Positions 26,886-35,700 of a stretch of DNA of 64,000 nt are shown here, one piece after another (the first letter of the stretch is position 1; the number at the start of each line of letters is the position of its first letter). Both the position numbers and the translations under genes were made by a program. This stretch comes from Anatilimnocola floriformis. Its GTDB lineage: Bacteria; Planctomycetota; Planctomycetia; Pirellulales; Pirellulaceae. The stretch covers positions 2,232,001-2,296,000 of the forward strand of contig NZ_JAMLFW010000001.1 in NCBI RefSeq assembly GCF_024256385.1. The letters run 5' to 3'. The notes under the pieces were generated by a model. It was given only the letters and a program-made list of their open reading frames with translations, searched no databases and was not told where the DNA came from.

Positions 26886-27291
26886 GATTTTGGGTTGGCT
26901 TCAGCCCACAGCGAAAACGCGTTAGCTGTGGGGCTGAGGACGGCACTTCCGCGAGAGCTTTCATCGCGCCGATTTGTTCTCGCTTCGAGGGCGAATTGGT
27001 TGGCTGTGATATCGCCTTTTAGGGAGGTTATATCGGGTGCAATACGGTGTTATACGCGTGCTTAGACAAATAGCGGCTTACGCTCGATCGATTCGCGGCA
27101 AAAGCTTGCGGCGGAGTGGCTTAGAGCGAGGGTGAAGTGCGCAACACCTGAAAATGAGACTGTTATCTACTATTATACCAGTAGATGGCTTTTTATCAGT
27201 ATGTCTTTGCTAGTGTTGCACTTACTGCGAATCGTATTTTCGCGAAAGTGTTATAAAGTACGGGAGCGAAGGAAATTAGCGGTGATTCAAC
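26886..27291. other. 406-bp non-coding gap between convergent genes, with an AT-rich stretch
   Basis: Both flanking genes end into this gap. Besides the hairpin at its left end, the part from about 27155 to 27260 is distinctly AT-richer than the surrounding DNA. It contains a second hairpin: ATCTACT (27165-27171) pairs with AGTAGAT (27180-27186), followed by a run of five T (27190-27194). That has the form of a weak intrinsic terminator on the plus strand. I see no gene in the gap. Confidence 0.5.
26901..26937. terminator. GC-rich hairpin after the RTX gene
   Basis: TCAGCCCACAGC (26901-26912) pairs with GCTGTGGGGCTGA (26925-26937) with one bulged base around a 12-base loop, 16 bp after the RTX stop. 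No T-run follows, so this is at best a factor-assisted terminator or an mRNA 3' end stabiliser. Confidence 0.5.
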
Positions 27292-28731
27292 TCAGGCCAA
27301 GACTTCTTTGACTGCGTTGCCGTGGACGTCGGTGAGGCGGAAGTTGCGGCCTTGGAATTTGAAGGTTAGTCGCGTGTGGTCGATGCCAAGGAGATGCAGC
27401 AGCGTGGCGTGCAGGTCGTGTACGTGGATGCCGCCGCTGGCGATGTTGTAGGAGAAGTCGTCAGTCTCGCCGAACGACAGGCCGGGCCGCACACCGCCGC
27501 CGGCGAGCCAGACGGTAAAGCAACGCGGATGATGGTCGCGACCGTAGTCAGCGGCCGTGAGCGGGCCTTGGCAGTAAACCGTGCGGCCGAACTCGCCGCC
27601 CCAAACGATGAGCGTGTCTTCGAGCAAGCCACGTTGCTTCAGATCGGCGATGAGGGCCGCCGTGGCCTGGTCGGTGTCCTGGCATTGGGCTTCGATCTGT
27701 TTCGGCAATGACACGTGCTGATCCCAGCCGCGGTGGAATAGTTGCACAAACCGCACGCCGCGTTCGACCATTCGCCGCGCGAGCAGGCAATGATAGGCGT
27801 AGCTCCCGGGCCGCTCAACACTCGGGCCATAGAGCTCGCGGGTTTGCTTGGTTTCGCCGGAAATATCGACGAGCTCCGGCACGGCCGATTGCATGCGGAA
27901 GGCCAGTTCGTATTGCGCGATGCGGGCCAGCGTTTCGGGATCGCCCTGCTGCGATTGGTGCAACTGATTCAGCGCGGCGAGGTCGTCGAGTTCCTGACGG
28001 CGAACTTCGCGAGTGACGCCCGGCGGATTCGAGAGGAACAAAACGGGATCGCCGCCGGCGCGGAATTTCACGCCCTGATGTCTCGATGGCAGAAAGCCGC
28101 TGCTCCAGAGTCGATCGTACAGCGGCTGATCGGTCGGGTTGCCGGAGCCTTGCGAGACGAGGACGACGAACGCGGGGAGGTCGTTGTTCTCGCTGCCAAG
28201 ACCATACGACAGCCAACTGCCTATGCTGGGCCGACCGGCGAGCTGAGCGCCGGTTTGCAGGAACGTGATCGCCGGATCGTGATTGATGGCTTCGGTATGA
28301 ACCGCTTTGAGAAAGCAGATTTCATTGGCCTGCCGCGCGGTGTGCGGCAGCAGATCGCTCAGCCAAGCACCGCTCTGACCGCGCTGCGCAAAGCGATACT
28401 TCGAAGCCGCGATCGGAAAGCTCGCCTGGCGGCTGGTCATGCCGGTAAGGCGCTGGCCGCGGCGGATGGAATCGGGAAGTTCCGTTCCCTGCAGTTTGGC
28501 TAACTGAGGCTTGTGATCGAAGAGATCGAGCTGCGAAGGCGCGCCCGATTGGAAGAGATAGATGACTCGCTTGGCTCGCGGCGCAAAATGCGGCAGCGAA
28601 TTGGTCGCTTCCGCAGCCTGCGAGCTTTGATTCAAACTCGCGATCGCGGCAGCCCCGAGCCAGCCAGCCGTCGATTGCAACCAACGTCGCCGGGCTACCT
28701 GATAAAGCTCCGCGGCGACGTGGTCCGACAT
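27292..28731 (-). CDS. DUF1501 (sulfatase-like fold) exported protein
   Basis: The 479-residue protein has a twin-arginine-like leader ([21 protein letters not shown]). DUF1501 motifs follow: [20 protein letters not shown] near residue 55, [31 protein letters not shown] and [21 protein letters not shown]. The alkaline-phosphatase-like fold and conserved Asp/His residues suggest a metal-dependent hydrolase, but the substrate of this planctomycete family is unknown. Members usually sit beside a DUF1549/DUF1553 cytochrome-domain gene; none is adjacent here. It is followed on the same strand, upstream, by a small membrane protein gene, 17 bp away. Confidence 0.88.
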   Translation of the reverse strand: MSDHVAAELYQVARRRWLQSTAGWLGAAAIASLNQSSQAAEATNSLPHFAPRAKRVIYLFQSGAPSQLDLFDHKPQLAKLQGTELPDSIRRGQRLTGMTSRQASFPIAASKYRFAQRGQSGAWLSDLLPHTARQANEICFLKAVHTEAINHDPAITFLQTGAQLAGRPSIGSWLSYGLGSENNDLPAFVVLVSQGSGNPTDQPLYDRLWSSGFLPSRHQGVKFRAGGDPVLFLSNPPGVTREVRRQELDDLAALNQLHQSQQGDPETLARIAQYELAFRMQSAVPELVDISGETKQTRELYGPSVERPGSYAYHCLLARRMVERGVRFVQLFHRGWDQHVSLPKQIEAQCQDTDQATAALIADLKQRGLLEDTLIVWGGEFGRTVYCQGPLTAADYGRDHHPRCFTVWLAGGGVRPGLSFGETDDFSYNIASGGIHVHDLHATLLHLLGIDHTRLTFKFQGRNFRLTDVHGNAVKEVLA

Positions 28732-28748
28732 ATCTGGCCTCGCGCGAC

Positions 28749-29387
28749 TTACTCGGCTTTTTTCTCGGTCGCTTCGGCGGGCTTTTCCGCTGGCTTGTCT
28801 TCGGCCGGCTTTGCCTCAGCGGGTTTTTCTTCCGCAGGCTTTTCGGTCGGCGTTTCAGCCGGCTTTTCCATGGCGGGTTTTTCGGTTTCCGGAGCGCCCT
28901 TGGTCGGCGGTGCAGTGGTGCTGCTGCCAGTGTCATTCACGATTGCGCCGGGCAGATCTTCGGCTGGCGGCTTGCCGTTTTTGTAGTGGGTGTTGAAGCG
29001 AACCTTGTCGCCGACTTTGTAGTACAGCACCGTGATGTAATTCTGGTGCGGCATGCCATACCACCAGTAGGTCTCGATCACGTGGTCGGGCATGGTGACC
29101 GTCGACCAAGGCTGCTTTTTGATCGCTTCTTGCACGTCTTTCGGCTGCACGAGCTTGGCGTCGATTCCGTCAGAACCATCGGCCACGACACCCAGGGCAT
29201 TCCGTTTGTCGAAGAGGTTTTGAATATCGTCGTAGGCAACATCCGTCGCCGGCTTGGCCACGGTGAAGTGATGGACCAGCATGGCCACCACGATGGCCAG
29301 GATGCCGAGCAGGATTCCCATGCGGACGGGATTGGTTTGCGGCGGGGCTTGAACGGGGGCCTTAGCAGGGGCGGGAGCACTCGACAT
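28749..29387 (-). CDS. Membrane-anchored protein of unknown function with Pro/Lys/Glu repeat tail
   Basis: A 212-residue protein. The first 20 residues are Ala/Pro-rich and cytosolic, followed by one membrane helix ([19 protein letters not shown], residues 23-41). The globular part of about 100 residues contains [29 protein letters not shown]. From residue about 165 the tail consists of [12 protein letters not shown] and [10 protein letters not shown] repeats, low-complexity and charged. I do not recognise the family. It is 17 bp upstream of the DUF1501 gene and probably co-transcribed with it. Confidence 0.65.
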   Translation of the reverse strand: MSSAPAPAKAPVQAPPQTNPVRMGILLGILAIVVAMLVHHFTVAKPATDVAYDDIQNLFDKRNALGVVADGSDGIDAKLVQPKDVQEAIKKQPWSTVTMPDHVIETYWWYGMPHQNYITVLYYKVGDKVRFNTHYKNGKPPAEDLPGAIVNDTGSSTTAPPTKGAPETEKPAMEKPAETPTEKPAEEKPAEAKPAEDKPAEKPAEATEKKAE

Positions 29388-29480
29388 GAGGAGACCTCGG
29401 GGACGGAACGCGGGAAGAGATTGCCGGGCGATTGCTGGCAGTTACTGCAGCGGCCATGAGTCTAAGTTGCACGGCGGTGA

Positions 29481-29505
29481 TTTTCCAGCCTTAGATGATG
29501 GAAAA
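29481..29505. other. Inverted repeat in a divergent promoter region
   Basis: TTTTCCA (29481-29487) and TGGAAAA (29499-29505) form a perfect 7-bp inverted repeat with an 11-bp spacer. It lies between the membrane protein gene (start 29387, minus) and the kinase gene (start 29648, plus). The position suits an operator. A TATACT hexamer at 29603-29608 could be the -10 of the kinase gene, but no good -35 was found. Confidence 0.35.
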
Positions 29506-29647
29506 GAGTCGGCGGCGAGCAACGAGGAACGCGGTTGCATCGACTCTGCGGCAGTCCGCGGGATTTTTTCGTTACGTTGGCCTCCGATTTTCGCTCTAAT
29601 CGTATACTACGGACACATTCATCCGTCGCTATCGGAACAGCGAGCGA

Positions 29648-31813
29648 ATGTCCCTCTCTTCTCTTACCAACTCGTTTTCGACGAGCGCCGGCAGTGGCGC
29701 ACCGTGCACGAGCGCGCAAACACCGCCACCTTCGCCCGGTGATCTGGGCAAGTATGTTGTCCGCCGTGAGATCGGCCGCGGCGGCATGGGCGTGGTCTAC
29801 GAAGGCGAAGATACGCTGCTGGAGCGATCCGTAGCGATTAAATGGCTCGTGCCGCACAGCGCCGAACCACTGGCCGTTGACCGATTATTGCGCGAGGCGC
29901 GGTGGGCGGCTCGACTGCATCATCCCAATGTCGTGGCCGTGTACGACGCGGGAGAGCATCCGAGCGGGGTCTTCATCGCGCTCGAACTGGTGCGTGGGCA
30001 GAGTGCCTACGATCATTTGCACCGCCAAGGACCTTTTGCCTGGCAGGATGCAACGCGTATCGCTGCAGAAGTTTGCCAGGGGTTGGCCGCGGCGCACGCG
30101 GCGGGTTTGATTCATCGCGACATCAAGCCGGCGAATATCCTGCTGGTAGCGGCGGCTGATCCGGAAAAACATCGGGGCGCGCCGACGAGTGATTCGTTTG
30201 CGTCGCAACCGTGGGCCAAACTTTCCGACTTTGGTTTGTCCCGCTCAGTGAATTACACCGCGCCAGCCACTGTCGAAGGGCAAGTCGTCGGCACGCCGCA
30301 CTACATGAGTCCCGAACAAATCCGTGGCGAACAACTCGATCAACGTACCGATCTCTATTCACTCGGCGCGACTTACTTCACACTGCTGACGGGGCGCTTT
30401 CCGTACGAGCGCGACGACGTTATTCAAACGCTCTTTGCCCACTGCAGCGCGGCGCTCCCCGATCCGCGAACCTGTGTGCCGACGTTGCCGGAAGCGTGTG
30501 CAACAATCATTGCCCGGTGCCTGGCCAAAGAGCCGCGCAATCGCTATTCATCCGCGGCCGAGTTGCTAATGGATTTGCAGTCGCTGCTCGCGGGTAGTCC
30601 GTTGAGCACCTCTGGAAGTTTGCGGATTGTGACCCCGACAGTCGAAGCTAGAAGTGGTCGGAACGCGAATTACGTCGCAGCGGGAATCGCGGCCGTCGCA
30701 CTGTTGCTGCTGGGGCTGCCGTTTGTCTGGAACTGGAATCGCCATGTACCCTCCGTGCCAGTTGTGGCGGCGCGCGAAATACCGAAGCCCGAGCGACCGG
30801 CCTTGCCGCCCGAGGGTATGACCGTCGAAGCGGCTTGGAGTCCGCAGCAAAACGGCACGTTTGTGACCGACGGCGAGTTGGAGTTTCTGCGCCTCGCGCC
30901 AGATGGACGCACGCTGGCGTGGGGAATCAGCGAAGGAGAAATGAACACTGGGCGGCTGACGCTCTACGACATTCAGCGGCAAGTGGTTGTCGGCAGCTAC
31001 ACCGATGCTCGCCACTATGCGTCGTTCAGCTCGATCGCTTTTCCCTCGGAACGCTACCTGCTAATGGCGGTTAGCAGCCGAGTGATCGCCCTCGATCGCG
31101 ATACGAACCAACCAACGACGCTAGTTGAACTAAAGGACGGCAGTGCCCGCTCAATCGATGTTTCGTCGGATGGAAAAACGCTGGCGCTCGGCGTGGTCGA
31201 ATGGGCCGGCGGCGGCCGTGTGGAACTGTTTGAGTTTGTCGTCGATGAAGATGGGCCGCGGCTGCAGCGTCGTTGCCTGGCGAACAAGGAGCATCGGCAT
31301 CCGGTCAAATGTGTTGCCATTTCGCCAGATGGCAAGAGTGTGGCCTCGGCCAGCGATGAGGGAAGCGTGCTGCTCGGCAGTTTGCAAACGGGCGTCACCC
31401 AATATGAATGGAAGCTGCCTGAAATCAGTGGCGATGGCGCGGAACTGGGTTACGCCTTACAGTTTTCGCCCGATGGCCAGACGGTTGCAGCCGGTGGTCA
31501 TCGCGGCGTGGTGCTGTGGGATGTCGCGACCGGCGAGCAACGCGTGTTGCCTGCGCGGCATGCACGGGGCATTATGTCGCTGGCCTTTTCGCAGGACGGT
31601 AAGTTCATCGCCTCGGCTTCAACCGATGGCATTCGGATTTGGAATTTGAGCGAAGGCTGGCAAGTGGGAAAGAAGTTGGAAGGTCATGAAGGGAACGTCA
31701 TCACCGGTATGGCCTTCGCCCGCGAAGATTCGCTGTTGATCACTTCGGGCTTTGATCGGAAGATTCACTTCGTCAACCTCGGCCGTTTGAAGCGGAGCGT
31801 TTACGAAGAATGA
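29648..31813 (+). CDS. Membrane Ser/Thr protein kinase with C-terminal WD40-like repeats
   Basis: The 721-residue protein starts with a Ser/Thr/Pro-rich segment. The kinase domain spans residues about 36-310, with GRGGMGVVYEG at 43, VAIKWL at 63, HRDIKPANILL at 157, DFGLS and GTPHYMSPEQ. A membrane helix follows (VAAGIAAVALLLLGLPFVW, near 340-358), and the rest is a WD40-like propeller (ISPDGKSVASASDEG, FSPDGQTVAAGG, FSQDGKFIASASTDG) probably outside the membrane. Unlike the two upstream pairs, the kinase gene comes first. Its stop overlaps the downstream sigma start as ATGA, so kinase and sigma are co-translated. Confidence 0.92.
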   Translation: MSLSSLTNSFSTSAGSGAPCTSAQTPPPSPGDLGKYVVRREIGRGGMGVVYEGEDTLLERSVAIKWLVPHSAEPLAVDRLLREARWAARLHHPNVVAVYDAGEHPSGVFIALELVRGQSAYDHLHRQGPFAWQDATRIAAEVCQGLAAAHAAGLIHRDIKPANILLVAAADPEKHRGAPTSDSFASQPWAKLSDFGLSRSVNYTAPATVEGQVVGTPHYMSPEQIRGEQLDQRTDLYSLGATYFTLLTGRFPYERDDVIQTLFAHCSAALPDPRTCVPTLPEACATIIARCLAKEPRNRYSSAAELLMDLQSLLAGSPLSTSGSLRIVTPTVEARSGRNANYVAAGIAAVALLLLGLPFVWNWNRHVPSVPVVAAREIPKPERPALPPEGMTVEAAWSPQQNGTFVTDGELEFLRLAPDGRTLAWGISEGEMNTGRLTLYDIQRQVVVGSYTDARHYASFSSIAFPSERYLLMAVSSRVIALDRDTNQPTTLVELKDGSARSIDVSSDGKTLALGVVEWAGGGRVELFEFVVDEDGPRLQRRCLANKEHRHPVKCVAISPDGKSVASASDEGSVLLGSLQTGVTQYEWKLPEISGDGAELGYALQFSPDGQTVAAGGHRGVVLWDVATGEQRVLPARHARGIMSLAFSQDGKFIASASTDGIRIWNLSEGWQVGKKLEGHEGNVITGMAFAREDSLLITSGFDRKIHFVNLGRLKRSVYEE

Positions 31814-32511
31814 ACTTGCCTGCCATCGGCACTGCGCCGGCCCTTGATCAGATCACCACACGCTGGTCGCAGATCTGCGATCCGCTCCGCTTTGTGATGC
31901 GCTACAGCCAGGCTATACGCGCCTATTTGAAAGCGATCTTTCGCGATGACGATGCCGCAGAAGAAGCCTGCCAAGAGTTTCTGGCGAAGTTCCTTGAGCG
32001 CGGTCTCGACGCGGCTGCACCGGACCGCGGTCGGTTTCGCGACTACCTAAAGATCTCCGTTCGCAACACCGCCGTCGCCATTCTCCGCCGCAAGCACGAA
32101 CGGCTGATCGATCCGAGCGACCTGGAATCGCTGGCCACCGACTCGGCCGACGATGCCTGGGTGAGCGAATGGCAGCGCGTGATTCTCGATAAGGCCTGGC
32201 GACTGTTAGAGCAGCACGAACGAAGTTCGCCACAGGGTTTGCACTTCACCGTGCTCAAGCTGACTGTTGATCACGGCCAGGAAACTTCGGAGCAACTGGC
32301 CGCGCGGGCTAGTCAACTCGCGCAGCGTGAGATCAATGCGGTTGCGTTTCGTAAACAACTAAGTCGCGCGCGACAGCACTTTGCGCAGCTGATTGTCGAG
32401 GAGGTTTCGCAAACGCTCTCCAGCGATGTGCGCCGCGATCTGGGCGAGGAGCTCGCTGAGCTCGGTTTGTTGCCGTATGTGAAGGGGCAAATGAACGACG
32501 AATCCATCTAG
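31810..32511 (+). CDS. ECF-type RNA polymerase sigma factor, kinase-linked
   Basis: The 233-residue protein has region 2 (VMRYSQAIRAYLKAIF, DDDAAEEACQEFLAKFLERG, DRGRFRDYLKISVRNTAV), the DRGRFRDYL form seen in planctomycete ECF factors. The C-terminal part has a region 4-like helical segment (ETSEQLAARASQL, INAVAFRKQLSRARQHFAQL) and about 35 extra residues. It overlaps the upstream kinase by four bases. The next gene downstream on the same strand, after 236 bp, is a giant secreted protein. The region 4 helix-turn-helix is less canonical than in the other two sigma factors of the window. Confidence 0.85.
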   Translation: MNLPAIGTAPALDQITTRWSQICDPLRFVMRYSQAIRAYLKAIFRDDDAAEEACQEFLAKFLERGLDAAAPDRGRFRDYLKISVRNTAVAILRRKHERLIDPSDLESLATDSADDAWVSEWQRVILDKAWRLLEQHERSSPQGLHFTVLKLTVDHGQETSEQLAARASQLAQREINAVAFRKQLSRARQHFAQLIVEEVSQTLSSDVRRDLGEELAELGLLPYVKGQMNDESI

Positions 32512-32533
32512 TTGAATGCGAGCCGCTGGCTGG

Positions 32534-32623
32534 AGGGAGATCGATACTCCCTAACCCTTTCCGCGTGACAGATGCGACAAAATTCCGTCTGCACATGAGC
32601 AATTTGGGTCACAAATTACCCAA
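32534..32623. other. Two short hairpins between sigma gene and giant gene
   Basis: AGGGAG (32534-32539) pairs with CTCCCT (32547-32552), a compact 6-bp stem just after the sigma stop that may act as a terminator or processing site. TTGGGT (32604-32609) pairs with ACCCAA (32618-32623) around an 8-base spacer, 125 bp ahead of the giant gene, which would suit an operator. Neither is followed by a clear T-run. Confidence 0.35.
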
Positions 32624-32747
32624 CACCGCGTATTGTCGGGTGAACAGGCAGCGTCCCCCGGCGATGTTCTTGTCTTGCACCGCCGTGGCCGCTGCTGGCT
32701 GAGTCATTGAGGGCTCAGCGACAATCGTCCTTCTCTTCTCTCAGGCG

Positions 32748-35700
32748 ATGCACATGGCCCAGCGAATCCGGCGCGGTGGTGGTCTTCTCGTTTCTTCTCG
32801 CAAAACCACTGAATTGAAACGCCAGCGTACTCAAAGGCGGCGAGCCCAATGGTTCGAACCACTCGAGCCGCGGCTGGCGATGGCAGCGATTCAAGACTGG
32901 TTTGAACGTGGAGCCGGTGGTGGTGGCGCACTTTTTTCGCCATCGATCAATCCGCTGAACCCCAACGAGATGTACATCGCCTCCGACATGGGGCAGGTGT
33001 TTCACACCACGAACGAAGGCGCCAACTGGGAGTCAGTGGACTTTCGCGAGATCCAAGGTTCGAACAATTCGAAGATGCAGTACACGGTCAATCCGCAGAT
33101 TATGTACTCGCTCGATTACAGCACCGGTGGTGACTTCATTCGTCCGACGAAGAGCACCGACGGCGGCGCGACTTGGACGCCGATTGCTGCTGATCCGACG
33201 AACGCCGAGGCGTATACGGTCGTTGCCGATTACAACAATCCGAATCGGATCATTGTCAGTGATTACAGCACGATCTGGCTTTCGAATGACGGCGGCGCGA
33301 CGTTTCAGCAGAAGTACTCGACCAATGACGGCAATGGCGCGCACATCGCCGGTGCGTTCTTCGACGGCAACAACATTTACATCGGCACGAATCAAGGCGT
33401 GCTGGTGTCTACGAACAACGGCAGCAGTTTCAGCGTGCCCAGTTGGGGCGGCAATCCCTCGGGGCAGCAGATTTTGTCGCTGTCTGGAGCGAAAGAAGGT
33501 GGCACGACGCGGTTGTGGATCGTGACGATGAGCGCCGGCGATGTGTATGCCGGCGTGCCGGGGAATGATCACTACGGCTATGCGGGCGTGTATCGCATCG
33601 ACGTCGGACAATCGGCCTGGCAGTCAATTACGAGCGGCATCACCTCGGGCTCGCATCCATTCTTTGTTTCGTCGACGCTCAACGACATCGACACGGTGTA
33701 CGTCGGTGGCGGCAGCGAAGCCTCGCGGCCCACGGTCTTCAAGAGCACCAACGGCGGCAGCAATTGGACGAGCGTGCTGAACACGATCAACAACGGCAAC
33801 GTGCAAACTGGGTGGTCGGGCGATGGTGGCAATCGCGGCTGGTCTTACGGCGAGAATGCGATGGGTTTTACGGTCGATCAGTTTGATTCCAATCGCATCG
33901 TGATCACTGACTTCGGCTTTGCTCACCTGAGCGAAGACGGCGGCGCGACCTGGCGTGCTCTCTATGTGAATCCCGCCGATCTGAATCCGGCCAATGCAGC
34001 CATTCCGGCGAACAAAAATTACCGCAGCAGCGGCCTGGATAACACGACGGTGTGGGGGCTGACCTGGACGAGTCCCACGCACATGATCGCGGCTAACAGT
34101 GACATCCGCGGCGTGCAAAGCTACGACGGTGGCGCGTCGTGGGGATTTAACTATACGGGCCACACGGCGAACTCGCTGTACCGCAGCGTGGTGAATCCGA
34201 CAACCGGCGTGGTGTACGCGGCGACTGCGTCGGTGCACGACATGTATCAAAGCACGCACCTTTCCGACTCGTCGATCAACGGCGGAACAGGGAGCGTGCT
34301 TTTTTCGACGAACGGCGGCACGACCTGGCAGACGATGCACAACTTCGGCCGAGTGGTGACATGGGTCGAAACCGATCCAACGAATCCAAATCGGTTGTAT
34401 GCCTCGGTCGCGCACAGCACCGATGGCGGGATCTATGTGACGAATAATGCGAACGCTGGCGCGGCGTCGACGTGGACAAAGCTCGCCACGCCGCCGCGCA
34501 CGCAAGGCCATGCCTTCAACATCGACGTGCTGAATGATGGCACGCTCGTGGTGACTTATTCTGGCCGGCGGACCGACGCTGGATTTACTGCGTCGAGCGG
34601 CGTGTTTGTCAGCACCAACGGCGGACAGACCTGGATCGATCGCAGCGCTGCCGGCATGCAGTACTGGACGAAGGACATCATCGTCGATCCCCACGATGCG
34701 TCGAAAAACACCTGGTATGCAAGCGTCTTCAGCGGTTGGGGCGGAGCGCCGAACGGCACGGGCGGTTTGTACAAAACGACGAATCGCGGCCAAACTTGGA
34801 CGCGAATTAATGACCTCGATCGCGTCAACTCAATGACGATCAGCCCGACGAATCCCAACGAAGCCTATCTGACAACAGAAGTCGAAGGGTTGTGGTACAC
34901 CGATAATCTGAACTCCGCGAATCCGACGTTCACGCAGGTGGCCGGCTATCACTTCATGCAGCCGACGCGGGTGATGTACAACCCGTACAACGCCAACGAA
35001 GTGTGGGTCGCCAGCTTCGGCGGCGGCATGCGAGTGGGCTACGTCACGCCGCCTACGGCTTCGCCGGGAAGTGTGTCGATTGCACAGCCGACATATACGG
35101 TGAGCGAAACGGGCGGCAGCCTGGTGGTAAGCGTTTCGCGCAGCGGCGGCACTTCCGGTGCGGTGAGTGTTTCCTACGCAACGGCGAATGGAACTGCGAT
35201 CGCCGGACAGGACTACACAGCGACGACCGGCACGCTCAGCTGGGCCGATGGCGAGACGGGCGCGAAGACGTTCAGCATTCCGCTGATTAATGACACACTG
35301 TTTGAAAGCAACGAAACGTTTGCGATCAATCTGAGCAATCCAACCAATGGTTTAGCACTCGGTGCAAACGCAACCTCGACAGTGACGGTCACGAGCGACG
35401 ATGCCCAGCCGTTGCCGGGCTCGGTCTCGATCGCACAGCCGACGTACACTGTGAGCGAAACTGGCGGCAATTTGGTCGTCAGCGTTACACGCAGCGGCGG
35501 CACTTCCGGTGCGGTGAGCGTTTCCTATGCAACGGCGAATGGCACTGCCATCGCGGGCCAGGATTACACGGCGACCAGCGGCACGCTCAGCTGGGCCGAT
35601 GGCGAGACGGGCGCGAAGACGTTCAGCATTCCGCTGATTAATGACACGCTGTTTGAGAACAACGAGACATTCACGATTGGTTTGAGCAATCCGACCGGTG

